A DNA stretch of 64,000 bases from Mucilaginibacter limnophilus (GCF_004005815.1 NZ_SACK01000001.1:1-64000); one strand, 5' to 3'. Positions 42,911 through 51,764 are shown, counted from the first letter of the stretch. Notes: generated from the letters alone by a model not told the origin. Made by a program: numbers and translations.

Positions 42911-43597
42911 ATGAACACTAACGAATTCCGCAAATACGCGGCAGGGCACCGCCATGTCAATACTTTATGGCTTGACGACTATACCGCTCACATCAACAAC
43001 GCTTTTATGCCGATGGCCATGACACCGCATATTATTGAGGAGCGTCAGCTTAACGTAGCCCAAATGGATGTGTTTTCAAGGCTGATGATGGACCGTATCA
43101 TTTTCCTGGGCACAGCTATTGACGACCAGGTAGCGAATATCATTCAGGCGCAATTGCTGTTTCTGCAATCAACCGACAGCAAGCGGGATATACAGATCTA
43201 TATCAATTCTCCGGGCGGCTCGGTTTATGCCGGACTGGGTATTTATGACACCATGCACTTTATTGCCCCTGATGTGGCTACCATTTGCACGGGCATGGCC
43301 GCGTCAATGTCGGCGGTATTGCTGTGCGCCGGGGCTGCAGGCAAACGCGCGGCGTTGAAACACGCACGGGTGATGCTGCACCAGCCGTCGGGTGGTGTAC
43401 AGGGTACTCAGGCTGATATTGAGATCACGGCCCGGCAAATTGCCCGCATAAAAGAGGAACTGTACACCATTATTGCCAATCATAGCGGGCAGACGTACGA
43501 GCGGGTACATCAGGTTTCTGACCGTGACTACTGGATGGTAGGCCATGAGGCGAAAGAGTTTGGGATAGTGGATGAGATTTTGGGTGAAGGGAAGTAA
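42911..43597 (+). CDS. ClpP-type serine protease
   Basis: 228 residues. The family motifs are clear: DRIIFLGTAIDDQVANIIQA, INSPGGSVYAGLGIYDTM (oxyanion Gly-Gly), GMAASMSAVLL with catalytic Ser 132, and MLHQPSGGVQGTQAD with His 157. It forms the chamber of an ATP-dependent protease with ClpX or ClpA chaperones. The location behind a dedicated sigma factor rather than beside tig/clpX suggests a second, conditionally expressed ClpP paralogue. It also has an N-terminal extension of about 20 residues. Confidence 0.92.
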   Translation: MNTNEFRKYAAGHRHVNTLWLDDYTAHINNAFMPMAMTPHIIEERQLNVAQMDVFSRLMMDRIIFLGTAIDDQVANIIQAQLLFLQSTDSKRDIQIYINSPGGSVYAGLGIYDTMHFIAPDVATICTGMAASMSAVLLCAGAAGKRAALKHARVMLHQPSGGVQGTQADIEITARQIARIKEELYTIIANHSGQTYERVHQVSDRDYWMVGHEAKEFGIVDEILGEGK

Positions 43598-43645
43598 GTG
43601 CAAGTGTTGACGTCAACAGAGTAAACACCGTCAACACCGTCAACA

Positions 43646-43672
43646 CCGTGCTTCAGTTGCACTGAAGCACGG
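43646..43672. repeat. 11-bp perfect hairpin
   Basis: CCGTGCTTCAG (43646-43656) and CTGAAGCACGG (43662-43672) around TTGCA. It lies 49 bp after the clpP stop and may serve as its terminator although no T run follows. CACCGTCAA is repeated just before it. Confidence 0.65.
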
Positions 43673-43679
43673 TCATAGC

Positions 43680-43786
43680 GCCTCACCCATTTTACGGTAG
43701 TGATTTATTCACTGCCGCTGCTACCCTCTCCAATGGAGAGGGTTTGTACAGGAGTTGCAATTTGCAGTAACATTGTTGGGTGAGGC
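43680..43786. repeat. 107-bp element with terminal inverted repeats and inner hairpin
   Basis: GCCTCACCCA (43680-43689) and TGGGTGAGGC (43777-43786) are perfect 10-bp ends. Inside them ACCCTCTCC (43723-43731) pairs with GGAGAGGGT (43735-43743). The design is that of a small non-autonomous repeat (REP- or MITE-like). Confidence 0.6.
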
Positions 43787-43844
43787 TAATCGGGGATCAG
43801 TGCTCCGTTATGAATGGCTTTCCACTTTATACAAGCCAGTGGAT

Positions 43845-43879
43845 GTTCTTTTTTCTTTTGCCGGAAAAGAAAAAAGAAC
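43845..43879. repeat. 15-bp perfect inverted repeat
   Basis: GTTCTTTTTTCTTTT (43845-43859) and AAAAGAAAAAAGAAC (43865-43879) flank GCCGG. Similar T/A-rich hairpins with a GC tip are scattered in Bacteroidota genomes, from memory. Confidence 0.65.
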
Positions 43880-44084
43880 CAAAAAAGAAACCGGCCGGCT
43901 GCACCTGAGCCTTTTAAAGTTTCTGCTTTGGCTTTGCCTGTGCTACCCGGCTCAGCTGATGCCGGGATTTTAACGGGTATTTGGGGTTTGTCAGGCTCTG
44001 TTCTAATTGCGTGTACGTTGAGCTAATTTTAACATGCAGTTGCAAAACAGGTGAATTATAGAAAAGGGTTTATTATCACTACTT

Positions 44085-44926
44085 TTAACACCCCGTTATG
44101 AGGTGATAACCTACCACCTTTAATAGATCTTCTTTTGATGCTTGCGTCGATAAATAAAGAGTAGTAATAATAACATTATAATCATCAGATGTATCGATTA
44201 TAAAATCAGGCGTATCATCTCCATCCAAATCTCCGGCGAATATTATTTCAGGGTCTTTACTATCAAATCCCGGTTGGGCGAGCAGCAATTGCTTATCTGT
44301 CTACCATCTTTTATACCACTTAAAAACAACCTGTAATTTGTCAGCATATATAATTCAGAATTTTTTTCACTGATTTTTTGCCCTGTGGCTGAAAGCGTAT
44401 ATGTACTTCCTTTAAAAGTAAATACCTGCTTTTCACCCGGAAATACAAGCGATTTAACAGGCACCTTATTTACTTTGCCCGTTTTAAGTATTTTGCCTGA
44501 AACCAGTATCACCGCTGTATCTTTATTAGCTGTTTCTACCCGTTTTCCGGTTTTGTTACCATCATCATCTAATATCTCATCCTTCACTACAGAAACCTTA
44601 ATATTAGTTGGAACAATATAATAGCCTGAATCGCTTTTAAAAACTCCCGACCATTTTAACCGTGCAGCATTATCAGGCACTTCATCTCCATGAAAATCGC
44701 CCGTTAATATAACAGCCGTGTTATATGTATAAGAAGTGTTGTAAGTGATACCCGGAAACGGTTTTAAAACTGAATCAGGATTAATTGCAAGCTTTTGATT
44801 GGCTATGGTATCAGCTTTGGCTGGAGATTGTCCTGACAATGTATCAACTGTACTTTGTTCAGCAACCTGTTGCTTACAAGAAAACAACCCTGTTAACAGG
44901 AGAAGTGCTGTATGTTTGATATTCAT
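44085..44926 (-). pseudogene. lipoprotein with acidic repeat loop, frameshifted
   Basis: The gene starts at 44926 with a lipoprotein signal (LLLLTGLFSC, Cys 17) and reads well to SGIKDGRQ near 44300. It then goes to an unlikely tail (ISNCCSPNRDLIVKTLK). The adjoining frame continues the protein as DKQLLLAQPGFDSKDPEIIF, then AGDLDGDDTPDFIIDTSDDY, and ends GYHLITGC at 44085. Restoring one base near 44300 would give a protein of about 280 residues. The AGDLDGDDTPDFI loop is of the FG-GAP/VCBS calcium-binding kind, and GDFHGDEVPDNAARL is an earlier copy. It may be a real pseudogene or a sequence error. Confidence 0.7.
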
Positions 44927-44966
44927 TGGTTAAGGCTTAGTAAATAACGGCCCTAATATATAAATT

Positions 44967-45458
44967 TTACTTACTCCAAACCCTGTTTTCAACCCGTATC
45001 CTTACAGTAAGCATTATAGCATTAAGGATTGTGAAAATGATAGCGGTATAATACAATTGAAATATCAGCGGTATTATGGCAATCTCGCAGATCACTTCTA
45101 CATAATTAGGATGCCTTAAAAATTTAAACGGGCCTTTTACTACCGGCGAGGCGTTGGGAACGCGGAATATTCTGGTATTCCAGTATTTGCCCAAAGACGA
45201 TATCACCCAAAATTTAAACAGCAGCAACAATATAAATATGCCCAGAAAAACGGGTTGAAGAGGTGGTTCGCCGCGGTAATAGTATTCGGCAATGATGGAT
45301 ACAATAAAAAGCGTATGCATAGCCACGATATATGGATAATGCTCGCGCCCGTATTCAACAGCGCCCTGCTGCAGCAGCCACTTTTGATTTTGCTTCGCGA
45401 TATACAGTTCAGACAAACGCTGAAAAATGAAGAAACAAATGAAAATAATAAAATACAT
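44967..45458 (-). CDS. isoprenylcysteine carboxyl methyltransferase-like protein (BpsB-like)
   Basis: 163 residues with four or five membrane helices. The C-terminal signature GPFKFLRHPNYVEVICEIAI, with the SAM-binding R-H-P-N-Y, identifies the ICMT/PEMT methyltransferase fold. In Bacillus the same kind of protein, BpsB, is encoded beside the type III polyketide synthase BpsA and methylates its alkylpyrone products. Here the gene starts 9 bp after the polyketide synthase stop, so the same partnership is likely. Confidence 0.85.
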   Translation of the reverse strand: MYFIIFICFFIFQRLSELYIAKQNQKWLLQQGAVEYGREHYPYIVAMHTLFIVSIIAEYYYRGEPPLQPVFLGIFILLLLFKFWVISSLGKYWNTRIFRVPNASPVVKGPFKFLRHPNYVEVICEIAIIPLIFQLYYTAIIFTILNAIMLTVRIRVENRVWSK

Positions 45459-45467
45459 AACGCAGGT

Positions 45468-46523
45468 TTAGTTGTGCATTTGTAAAAGTACCATTTCGCT
45501 TGAAAAACCCGGCCCCATGGCCAGCATCAGTCCGTAACCGTCTACAAAGCCTTGGTTTATAAAGCTTTCAAGTACATACAACACCGTAGCGCTCGACATG
45601 TTGCCGTAATCGCGCATGGCATTACGGGTGTTATTCAGCGCGTTGGCCTCCAGGTGCAGGGCATTATCATAAGCATCGAGTACTTTTTTTCCTCCGGGAT
45701 GAAAAATGAAGTTCTTTATATCATCAAGGGTAAGCAGATGTTTCGCTAAAAAGGATGTAATATCTTCCTTAACATGCTCGTTTATAAATGACGGTATATC
45801 TTTTGAAAACAGCACTTTAAAGCCGGTGTCCTGAAAGTCCCAGCCCATTATATCCAGCGAATCGTAATACAGTTTACTTCCCGAAGCTACATACTTAACC
45901 TGTGTGTTGTTGGTGTGGTTATCACCTTTTATAATACAGGCGGCAATACCGTCTGAAAACAGGCTTGAACCGATAAAATTACTTTTGCTGTAGTCGTTCT
46001 TGATCAGCGTGAGCGAACATAATTCAACTGCAACCAACAGCACTACGGCATCCGGATTTGCAGTGGCTGCAGTACAGGCTTTGGCCATGCCCGATACCCC
46101 TCCGCCGCAGCCCAGCCCCCACAAGGGGGATCGGTTAATAGCCGGGTTAAGGCGCATGGCGTTTATTATCAGGGCATCGATACTTGGTGTAGCCAATCCG
46201 CTGGTTGATATAAAGAAAAGGTCGGTTATTTCGTTTTTACTTACGCCGGCTTTAGCTATAGCATCTTCTGCTGCCTGTATAGAATACCGCAACGACAGCC
46301 TGATGTAATCGTTGTTCCGTTCCTCAAAAGAACGTGATTCCGCATAGTAACTAAGTGGCTGGCAAAAGTTGCGGTATTGAATACCGGTATTATCAAAAGC
46401 GTATATCAGCCTGTCAACCTGCGGGAAATTGGGTGCAAACATATCGCGTGCATGCTGCTTCACTTCCATTTGGTCGGCCTTGTGCGGTAAATCAATTTTT
46501 GAGGCCGATGCTATAAAGGGCAT
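45468..46523 (-). CDS. type III polyketide synthase (BpsA-like)
   Basis: 351 residues, usual for the chalcone/stilbene synthase family. The catalytic triad is visible: Cys 139 in WGLGCGGGVSGMA, His 275 in FIFHPGGKKVLDAY, and Asn 308 in DYGNMSSATVLYVLE. The C-terminal GYGLMLAMGPGFSSEMVLL is the conserved GPG loop. It condenses a fatty acyl starter with malonyl-CoA into alkylpyrones or alkylresorcinols, which the downstream methyltransferase would O-methylate. The products usually end up in membranes. Confidence 0.92.
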   Translation of the reverse strand: MPFIASASKIDLPHKADQMEVKQHARDMFAPNFPQVDRLIYAFDNTGIQYRNFCQPLSYYAESRSFEERNNDYIRLSLRYSIQAAEDAIAKAGVSKNEITDLFFISTSGLATPSIDALIINAMRLNPAINRSPLWGLGCGGGVSGMAKACTAATANPDAVVLLVAVELCSLTLIKNDYSKSNFIGSSLFSDGIAACIIKGDNHTNNTQVKYVASGSKLYYDSLDIMGWDFQDTGFKVLFSKDIPSFINEHVKEDITSFLAKHLLTLDDIKNFIFHPGGKKVLDAYDNALHLEANALNNTRNAMRDYGNMSSATVLYVLESFINQGFVDGYGLMLAMGPGFSSEMVLLQMHN

Positions 46524-46641
46524 AGAATATTATTTAAAGCATATACGCTTAAAAATGCCTATAGTTTGCTTTTAAGAAATTTATTTACTGATAAATACAA
46601 TGTGGCACCATACTTGTATTGATATTATTAAAATTGAAATT

Positions 46642-46830
46642 ATGAACGTGCTTAAATTTATTGCATTGGGTGCTGTAGTAGCTTATGGTGTAAGCTACCT
46701 TACCAAAAGAGACGAAAACGGTCGCTCGATAGTTGATGACGTGCTTGACAAAGCACCTGACCTGGCGAACAACCTGAAAAAATATGGTGAAGACGCTTTA
46801 GCAAGCGTTAAACAAAAAGTACAGGGTTAA
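46642..46830 (+). CDS. small membrane-anchored YtxH-like protein
   Basis: 62 residues from ATG 46642. One N-terminal membrane segment (VLKFIALGAVVAYGVSYL) is followed by a charged amphipathic helix (RSIVDDVLDKAPDLANNLKK, then YGEDALASVKQKVQG). It resembles short YtxH-type stress proteins in design; the family is not certain. It is followed by a terminator. Confidence 0.6.
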   Translation: MNVLKFIALGAVVAYGVSYLTKRDENGRSIVDDVLDKAPDLANNLKKYGEDALASVKQKVQG

Positions 46831-46849
46831 TAGTATTACTGTACATAAT

Positions 46850-46878
46850 AAGGCCTGCAAAATATTGTGGGCCTTTTT
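46850..46878. terminator. terminator between convergent genes
   Basis: AAGGCC (46850-46855) pairs with GGCCTT (46870-46875) and is followed by Ts. It ends the YtxH-like gene and reaches the 3' end of the GH5-like gene on the other strand. Confidence 0.65.
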
Positions 46879-46879
46879 G

Positions 46880-48325
46880 TTAATACACCGGTTTGCTGTT
46901 GTACGGATTAAGCTCCCCGCCGAATATTTTATACCACTCGCGCCATATGGCAGCCGAGATAGTGTTTTCCTGCTCCAGTTGTTCAATAGTTTTGCCAAAG
47001 TAGTGACTGATAAAGCCTGCTGTTTTAGGACGTGTTGTATTGATAAATGTCCGCAGCTCGTTAAAACTTGCCGATGGCGGACCGGTTTCTTCAATCACCA
47101 GCGGTTTGCTTGATACATTGTTGTTTACGAAGTTTATGGCCTCATTTATTTTTCCGCTTTCAGGATAAATGTGGGCGCTGTTGTAATCAAGCAAATCATT
47201 AAACTTACTTATTACCCCCAGCCCGATAAAGCCAACGGTGATCAAAGTTTTATCGTCGTGCAGCCTGATAGCCGTTTTCATTTGCGTTATCCACTGTCGG
47301 GTCACGGTTTCCCAACCACGACCGGCGGGTTGACGCGTTAAGTGCTGCACAAACCAATATCCGCCAAAGTCTTCTCCGGGTATCCACTCACTAACGTTTG
47401 TTGAAGGTGTTATGGGCTCGTTTATCAGGTTAAAAGCAAATACCGCGGGCGAGCCTTCTGCTGCCGTGGCAACGCCGCGCCAAAATAAAGCCTGGGTATT
47501 CCATCGGTCTCTTTCACCGGTGTTTACATACCAGTCAGGATCCTGCTTAAAATAGCTGCATAGTCCGGTGATGTCAAGATATATGCCTATGCTTTCGCAA
47601 AACTTTACCAGTTCTCGCAGGCGGGTAAGCGCCTGTATGTTGGGCTGATTATGGTATGTCATAAAGTGATGGAACTGCAGGTGTATGCGCACTACGTTAA
47701 AACCCATCAGCTTCATTTCCCTGAAATCCTGTTTAATGATCTCCCATTTGGCGTTATCAAACCATACGTCATCCATTAGCGGTATCTGGTCGGGATTGGT
47801 ATAGTTCATACCCCATGGTATAAACGGTTTGCCATCCTCATCGGCAAAACCGGTGCCTTGTACATGTATCTTTTTCAGATTGTAAGGCTTTTCCATAGCA
47901 ACTACATCACTTTTTATCGACTTGCCCTGGTAACTACCCGGCACGCTAAAACTGCCTTTTATGATAACCGGACTTGTCAATTTATACAGCTTTCGGGTAA
48001 TAAAACTTCCTAATTTCAGCTGGATGGAAACTGGCATTACCTTTCCACCATTCTTAAGCTCACCATTGATCAATAAATTACCGGGAAGCTGAAGCGCGTT
48101 CACTGTATCCGCATCGGTTGTTACCCAAAAAGAAAGTTCATAATTGTAACTTTTAGGACCAACGGAATCAAGTTTGCGCACTGAAGCATGCACTACGTAT
48201 GCGCCAACGTCTGTCGCCCGTTTATTATTGTTTTGTTGTTGACGGTTTATTTGTTCTTTTTTACAAGATGAGATAGCAAATAAAAAGCACAGCGATAGCA
48301 ATGCAAACGAAGTAATAGTTCTCAT
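46880..48325 (-). CDS. GH5-like (clan A) glycoside hydrolase lipoprotein
   Basis: 481 residues with a lipobox (LLSLCFLFAISSC, Cys 21). An N-terminal beta-sandwich (about 40-145) precedes a TIM-barrel. Its catalytic residues are likely Glu 303 in FAFNLINEPITP (acid/base) and Glu 413 in PLVIEETGPP (nucleophile). The strand NVVRIHLQFHHFM and the Trp-rich ALFWRGVATAAEGSP are typical of cellulase/beta-mannanase barrels. Substrate cannot be told. It stands alone, between convergent and codirectional genes that look unrelated. Confidence 0.8.
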   Translation of the reverse strand: MRTITSFALLSLCFLFAISSCKKEQINRQQQNNNKRATDVGAYVVHASVRKLDSVGPKSYNYELSFWVTTDADTVNALQLPGNLLINGELKNGGKVMPVSIQLKLGSFITRKLYKLTSPVIIKGSFSVPGSYQGKSIKSDVVAMEKPYNLKKIHVQGTGFADEDGKPFIPWGMNYTNPDQIPLMDDVWFDNAKWEIIKQDFREMKLMGFNVVRIHLQFHHFMTYHNQPNIQALTRLRELVKFCESIGIYLDITGLCSYFKQDPDWYVNTGERDRWNTQALFWRGVATAAEGSPAVFAFNLINEPITPSTNVSEWIPGEDFGGYWFVQHLTRQPAGRGWETVTRQWITQMKTAIRLHDDKTLITVGFIGLGVISKFNDLLDYNSAHIYPESGKINEAINFVNNNVSSKPLVIEETGPPSASFNELRTFINTTRPKTAGFISHYFGKTIEQLEQENTISAAIWREWYKIFGGELNPYNSKPVY

Positions 48326-48378
48326 ATAATTGGTTTAACCGGTTACCAAATATATGATTTAAGCACCAACTTGTATAA

Positions 48379-50397
48379 TCAAGCTTCGAACACCGTGCGT
48401 GCTTTTCTGAGTGCCTTTTCCAGATCTATCCCTTTACCCAATACCGGCTTAAAGATGTCGCCTTCGGCCTTCACACGGTCAAGCGCGTTATGGATATTGA
48501 AATGCCTTATCTGCAAACCGGGTTTTACTTCGTCCCAATGCAGCGGCATGGCCACGGTAGCGCCAGGTTTGGGGCGTAATGAATACGGACAGGCGATTGT
48601 TGCGCCGGGACGATTTTGTAAAAAGTCGAGATACATTTTACCCTCACGGTTAGCGATAATTCGCTCGATACTCGTAAACTCGGGTATCTGCTCGTGTACA
48701 ATGTGTACCAACAGGCGGGCAAACATTTGCGACTGATCATAAGTGTACTTTGCATTCAGCGGGATATAAATATGCATACCTGTTGAGCCGGATGTTTTGA
48801 TGTACGACGGCACGTCTATCGCATCCAACACCTGTTTCACAACAAGCGCGGCCTCTATCACCTGTTCAAAAGTGTTCTTGTCAGGATCAAGATCGATAAT
48901 GCAAAAATCAGGGTTGTCCGGCGATTGTGTGCGGCTGAACCATGGGTTCATTTCAATTGAGCCAAGCGAAGCCATCCATAACAGACTATACTCATCAGTA
49001 CCTACCAGAAACTCTTTATGCTCTCCGTCGCTGGTAGTATAGGGGAACGTCTGCAGCCAGTCGGGTGCCTTGTCCTTTACGTTTTTCTGATAGAAACTAA
49101 AGCCTTTTATCCCGTTAGGGAAACGGTTAAGCGATTGCGGACGGTCTTTCAGATACGGCAATATATATGGCGCCACCTGGTAATAATAGTTTAGCATATC
49201 GCGCTTGGTGATGCCGTCGTCGGGCCAGTACACCTTGTTCAGGTTGGCAAACTTCAGGTTGTGCCCATTTATGCTTTTCACCTGTGTTTGCTCAGTTGGG
49301 TTAAGCAGCGTTTTGCGCGAGCCTGCCTTCGGCGCTTTAATTACCTTTTCAGTCACCAGCGCGTGTTCTTCTTCAACAACGTCAGTAGTGTGGGTAGCCG
49401 ATTCACGTACTACCTCTTTGGCGTTCTTGTCGGTACGCATACCTTCAAAAGACGGATGCCTGAACACCCCATCGCTTGTTACCTCGGCAAAGCTGATCTC
49501 GCATACCAGTTCGGGCTTTAACCAGGTTGCGCTCGCCTTCGGCGGATTTGGCCGGAAGCGCGAAGGCTTGTTATAATCAGGCTCAACTACAAACGGACTT
49601 TCGGGTATTATATATTGCTGAAATTGCTCCATCATTTCCTTTTGCAGCTTATCGGTAAAGCCGGTGCCCACCTTGCCTACATAATGAAATTCATTGCCCT
49701 GAAACACCCCCAACAGTAATGAGCTGAATTTTTTATTTGAGCCTTCATTATTGGTATAACCGCCGATAACCACCTCCTGTCGCTGATGCACCTTTATCTT
49801 AAGCCACTCTTTTGATCGCAGTCCCGGAGAGTAGGTGCTTGCCGCTTTTTTGGCAATGATTCCCTCTAAACCCATTTTACCCGCCGCGGCATAAAAGTCA
49901 AGACCGCCGGCATCAAACAGCTTGCTTATGCGCACATCGTCATCCTGGGGCAGCACGGCTTCCAGAATAGCCCGGCGTTCGGTAAGCGGCAGTTCGGTAA
50001 AGTCATAACCATCATACCACAATATATCGAACACGTAGTATATCAGCTCGCCATCAGCCTCGCTGCGCCAGTTTTGCAGACTGCCGAAATTTGATATACC
50101 TTTTTTGTTAAGCACAACAATCTCACCGTCAACTATCATGTCTTTTTTCCACCTGCTTAGCGTAGCATGCAAAGGGTAAAATTTCTCATTAAAGCTTTTG
50201 TTGTTGCGGGAGATAAGCTCGGCGGTGCCTTTGTTTACTGTCCCAAGCGCACGGTAGCCATCCCATTTCACCTCGTAAATCCATGCGGGGTCGTCAAAAG
50301 CTTCGTCAACCAGCGTTGCCAGCATAGGTTTAATTCCTTTCGGGAAAGCAGATTTGCGGCCCTTCTTTATAAGTTTTTGTATATCAGTTTGCGGCAT
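48379..50397 (-). CDS. ligD: ATP-dependent DNA ligase D (ligase and polymerase domains)
   Basis: 672 residues in two domains. The N-terminal ATP ligase has the nucleotidyl-Lys motif EVKWDGYR (K44), VDGEIVVL and LEGIIAKK with an OB domain after it (to about 330). A linker of about 60 residues leads to a LigD polymerase/primase domain with DLDP (about 500), KTSGSTGMHIYIPLNAKY, and YLDFLQNRPGATIACPYSLR. The phosphoesterase domain found in Pseudomonas LigD is absent. LigD works with Ku in non-homologous end joining; no ku gene is in the window. Confidence 0.95.
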   Translation of the reverse strand: MPQTDIQKLIKKGRKSAFPKGIKPMLATLVDEAFDDPAWIYEVKWDGYRALGTVNKGTAELISRNNKSFNEKFYPLHATLSRWKKDMIVDGEIVVLNKKGISNFGSLQNWRSEADGELIYYVFDILWYDGYDFTELPLTERRAILEAVLPQDDDVRISKLFDAGGLDFYAAAGKMGLEGIIAKKAASTYSPGLRSKEWLKIKVHQRQEVVIGGYTNNEGSNKKFSSLLLGVFQGNEFHYVGKVGTGFTDKLQKEMMEQFQQYIIPESPFVVEPDYNKPSRFRPNPPKASATWLKPELVCEISFAEVTSDGVFRHPSFEGMRTDKNAKEVVRESATHTTDVVEEEHALVTEKVIKAPKAGSRKTLLNPTEQTQVKSINGHNLKFANLNKVYWPDDGITKRDMLNYYYQVAPYILPYLKDRPQSLNRFPNGIKGFSFYQKNVKDKAPDWLQTFPYTTSDGEHKEFLVGTDEYSLLWMASLGSIEMNPWFSRTQSPDNPDFCIIDLDPDKNTFEQVIEAALVVKQVLDAIDVPSYIKTSGSTGMHIYIPLNAKYTYDQSQMFARLLVHIVHEQIPEFTSIERIIANREGKMYLDFLQNRPGATIACPYSLRPKPGATVAMPLHWDEVKPGLQIRHFNIHNALDRVKAEGDIFKPVLGKGIDLEKALRKARTVFEA

Positions 50398-50495
50398 ATT
50401 TTTATAACATATCTTCCGCGTGAAAGTTTAGCGGCAGGTAATGTCCCGAAACATTCTGATACAGGAAGGTGTTTATTTGCAAAAAAGGAGGCATT

Positions 50496-50687
50496 ATGCC
50501 CTGGTATAACGGAGATTACCCGCCATCATACAAAAATCAGCCTGTAAAACTCAGGAACAAGGCTGTAGAAATTGCCAACGCGCTGCTTGAAGAAGGCGCC
50601 GACGAAGGCATTGCAATAGCCACAGGGTTAAAACGCGCACGTGAGTTTTTTAAGAATAAGGAGAAAAGTGCCAGACAAGCAGGATAA
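50496..50687 (+). CDS. small DYPxS-type protein of unknown function
   Basis: 63 residues. ATG 50496 is set by a near-perfect Shine-Dalgarno (AAAGGAGG, 50485-50492), unusual here. It reads MPWYNGDYPPSYKNQPVKL followed by a helix (AVEIANALLEEGADEGIAIA). Similar small proteins that start MPW...DYP.S.KN are frequent beside DNA-repair and stress genes in Bacteroidota and Proteobacteria, with no settled role. It is divergent from ligD, and the next gene starts inside its end. Confidence 0.75.
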   Translation: MPWYNGDYPPSYKNQPVKLRNKAVEIANALLEEGADEGIAIATGLKRAREFFKNKEKSARQAG

Positions 50688-51510
50688 CATACCGCCTAAA
50701 AACGACTGGCGTTTCCGGCTGCACGAGGTGATCTACGAATCGAACACGCGCGCCGGTAAGGCGTTTGACGTAGGCTTGCTTATCGCCATTTTCACCAGTA
50801 TTATTGTGGTGATGCTTGATAGTGTGCAAAGCATACACGGGCATTACGGCAAGCTGTTTCATGTGCTTGAATGGATATATTCAGGCTTGTTCACCATTGA
50901 ATATATTTTACGTCTCATCAGCATACGCAAACCCTGGAACTATGTGTTCAGTCCGCTGGGCTTAATCGACCTGTTAGCGCTTATACCATCTTATTTGAGC
51001 ATCTTCTTTGCCGGCGCGCAATCGCTGCTTGTGTTCAGGGCGTTGCGGCTGCTGCGTGTGTTCAGGATATTTAAGCTTGGGCATTTTTTAACAGAGGTAA
51101 ATTTTCTTAAACAAGCTTTAAAAGGCAGTGTACGTAAGATCAGCGTATTTTTGCTTACTGTACTAACACTTGTTGTGATACTTGGCTCGATAATGTACCT
51201 GGTTGAAAAACGTGAGAACGGCTTTAGTAACATCCCTGAAAGTATTTATTGGGCCATTGTTACCATAACCACAGTTGGTTATGGCGATATTTCGCCGGTA
51301 ACTCCTATGGGGAAGTTCGTCGCGTCGGTAGTAATGCTGATCGGTTATGCCATTATTGCTGTGCCTACTGGCATTATCACTCATGATTTGGCTTTAGCCC
51401 GGCGTAACTCGAAACAGGAATTACCTGAATCGTGCCCCAATTGCAGCCGTGAAGGTCATGACAGCGACGCAGAATATTGTAAGTACTGTGGTTCGCCATT
51501 GTATGTATAA
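50668..51510 (+). CDS. voltage-gated potassium channel with C-terminal zinc ribbon
   Basis: 280 residues from GTG 50668, which has AAGGAG four bases upstream; GTG 50641 is the alternative. Six membrane helices can be seen, with the S4 sensor FRALRLLRVFRIFKLG, the pore helix ESIYWAIVTIT and the potassium filter TVGYGD (202-207). The tail carries a small zinc ribbon (CPNC ... CKYCGSPLYV), which is rare in simple Kv-type channels. It overlaps the small gene before it by 20 bp. Confidence 0.9.
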   Translation: MPDKQDNIPPKNDWRFRLHEVIYESNTRAGKAFDVGLLIAIFTSIIVVMLDSVQSIHGHYGKLFHVLEWIYSGLFTIEYILRLISIRKPWNYVFSPLGLIDLLALIPSYLSIFFAGAQSLLVFRALRLLRVFRIFKLGHFLTEVNFLKQALKGSVRKISVFLLTVLTLVVILGSIMYLVEKRENGFSNIPESIYWAIVTITTVGYGDISPVTPMGKFVASVVMLIGYAIIAVPTGIITHDLALARRNSKQELPESCPNCSREGHDSDAEYCKYCGSPLYV

Positions 51511-51511
51511 T

Positions 51512-51535
51512 AAAAAAGCACCACTTGCATGGTGC
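51512..51535 (-). terminator. minus-strand terminator
   Basis: GCACCA (51518-51523) pairs with TGGTGC (51530-51535). On the minus strand the hairpin is followed by six Ts, so it ends the small membrane-protein gene at 51579. It may also slow the channel transcript. Confidence 0.65.
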
Positions 51536-51578
51536 CTTAATAATAAAGTTAAGCTGAAACGGCTTATATGCGTGCTAA

Positions 51579-51764
51579 TTAATAAACGATAAATAATAAT
51601 GTTATTAATGTAAACACAGCGCCGGTAGTGTAAAGCGCGTACCTGTTTTTAGCAGCATGGATATCAACAATCCTTCCCGAACCCATAAGCCGTTTGTGCG
51701 CGCGATAATTTTTGATTGCTGCCACAAATAGCAGCAACGGAATTAAAAATGTTAAATAGTACAT
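51579..51764 (-). CDS. small two-helix membrane protein
   Basis: 61 residues with helices YLTFLIPLLLFVAAIKNY (about 3-20) and YALYTTGAVFTLITLLFIVY (about 42-61), joined by a basic loop (RAHKRLMGSG). The function is unknown. A good terminator follows it, which supports a real gene. Confidence 0.6.
   Translation of the reverse strand: MYYLTFLIPLLLFVAAIKNYRAHKRLMGSGRIVDIHAAKNRYALYTTGAVFTLITLLFIVY

Larger units (their letters stand above)
43598..44084. other. 487-bp repeat-rich spacer, no credible gene
   Basis: It contains three separate inverted-repeat units, listed below, and the short tandem run ACACCGTCA near 43627-43648. Two overlapping plus-strand frames (43755-43973 and 43814-44026) run through these repeats and have no protein character. 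Confidence 0.65.

Noticed and set aside
43755..44026. Two plus-strand frames after clpP
   Set aside because: They run through the inverted repeats; residues such as FSFAGKEKRTKKE are simply the translated palindrome.
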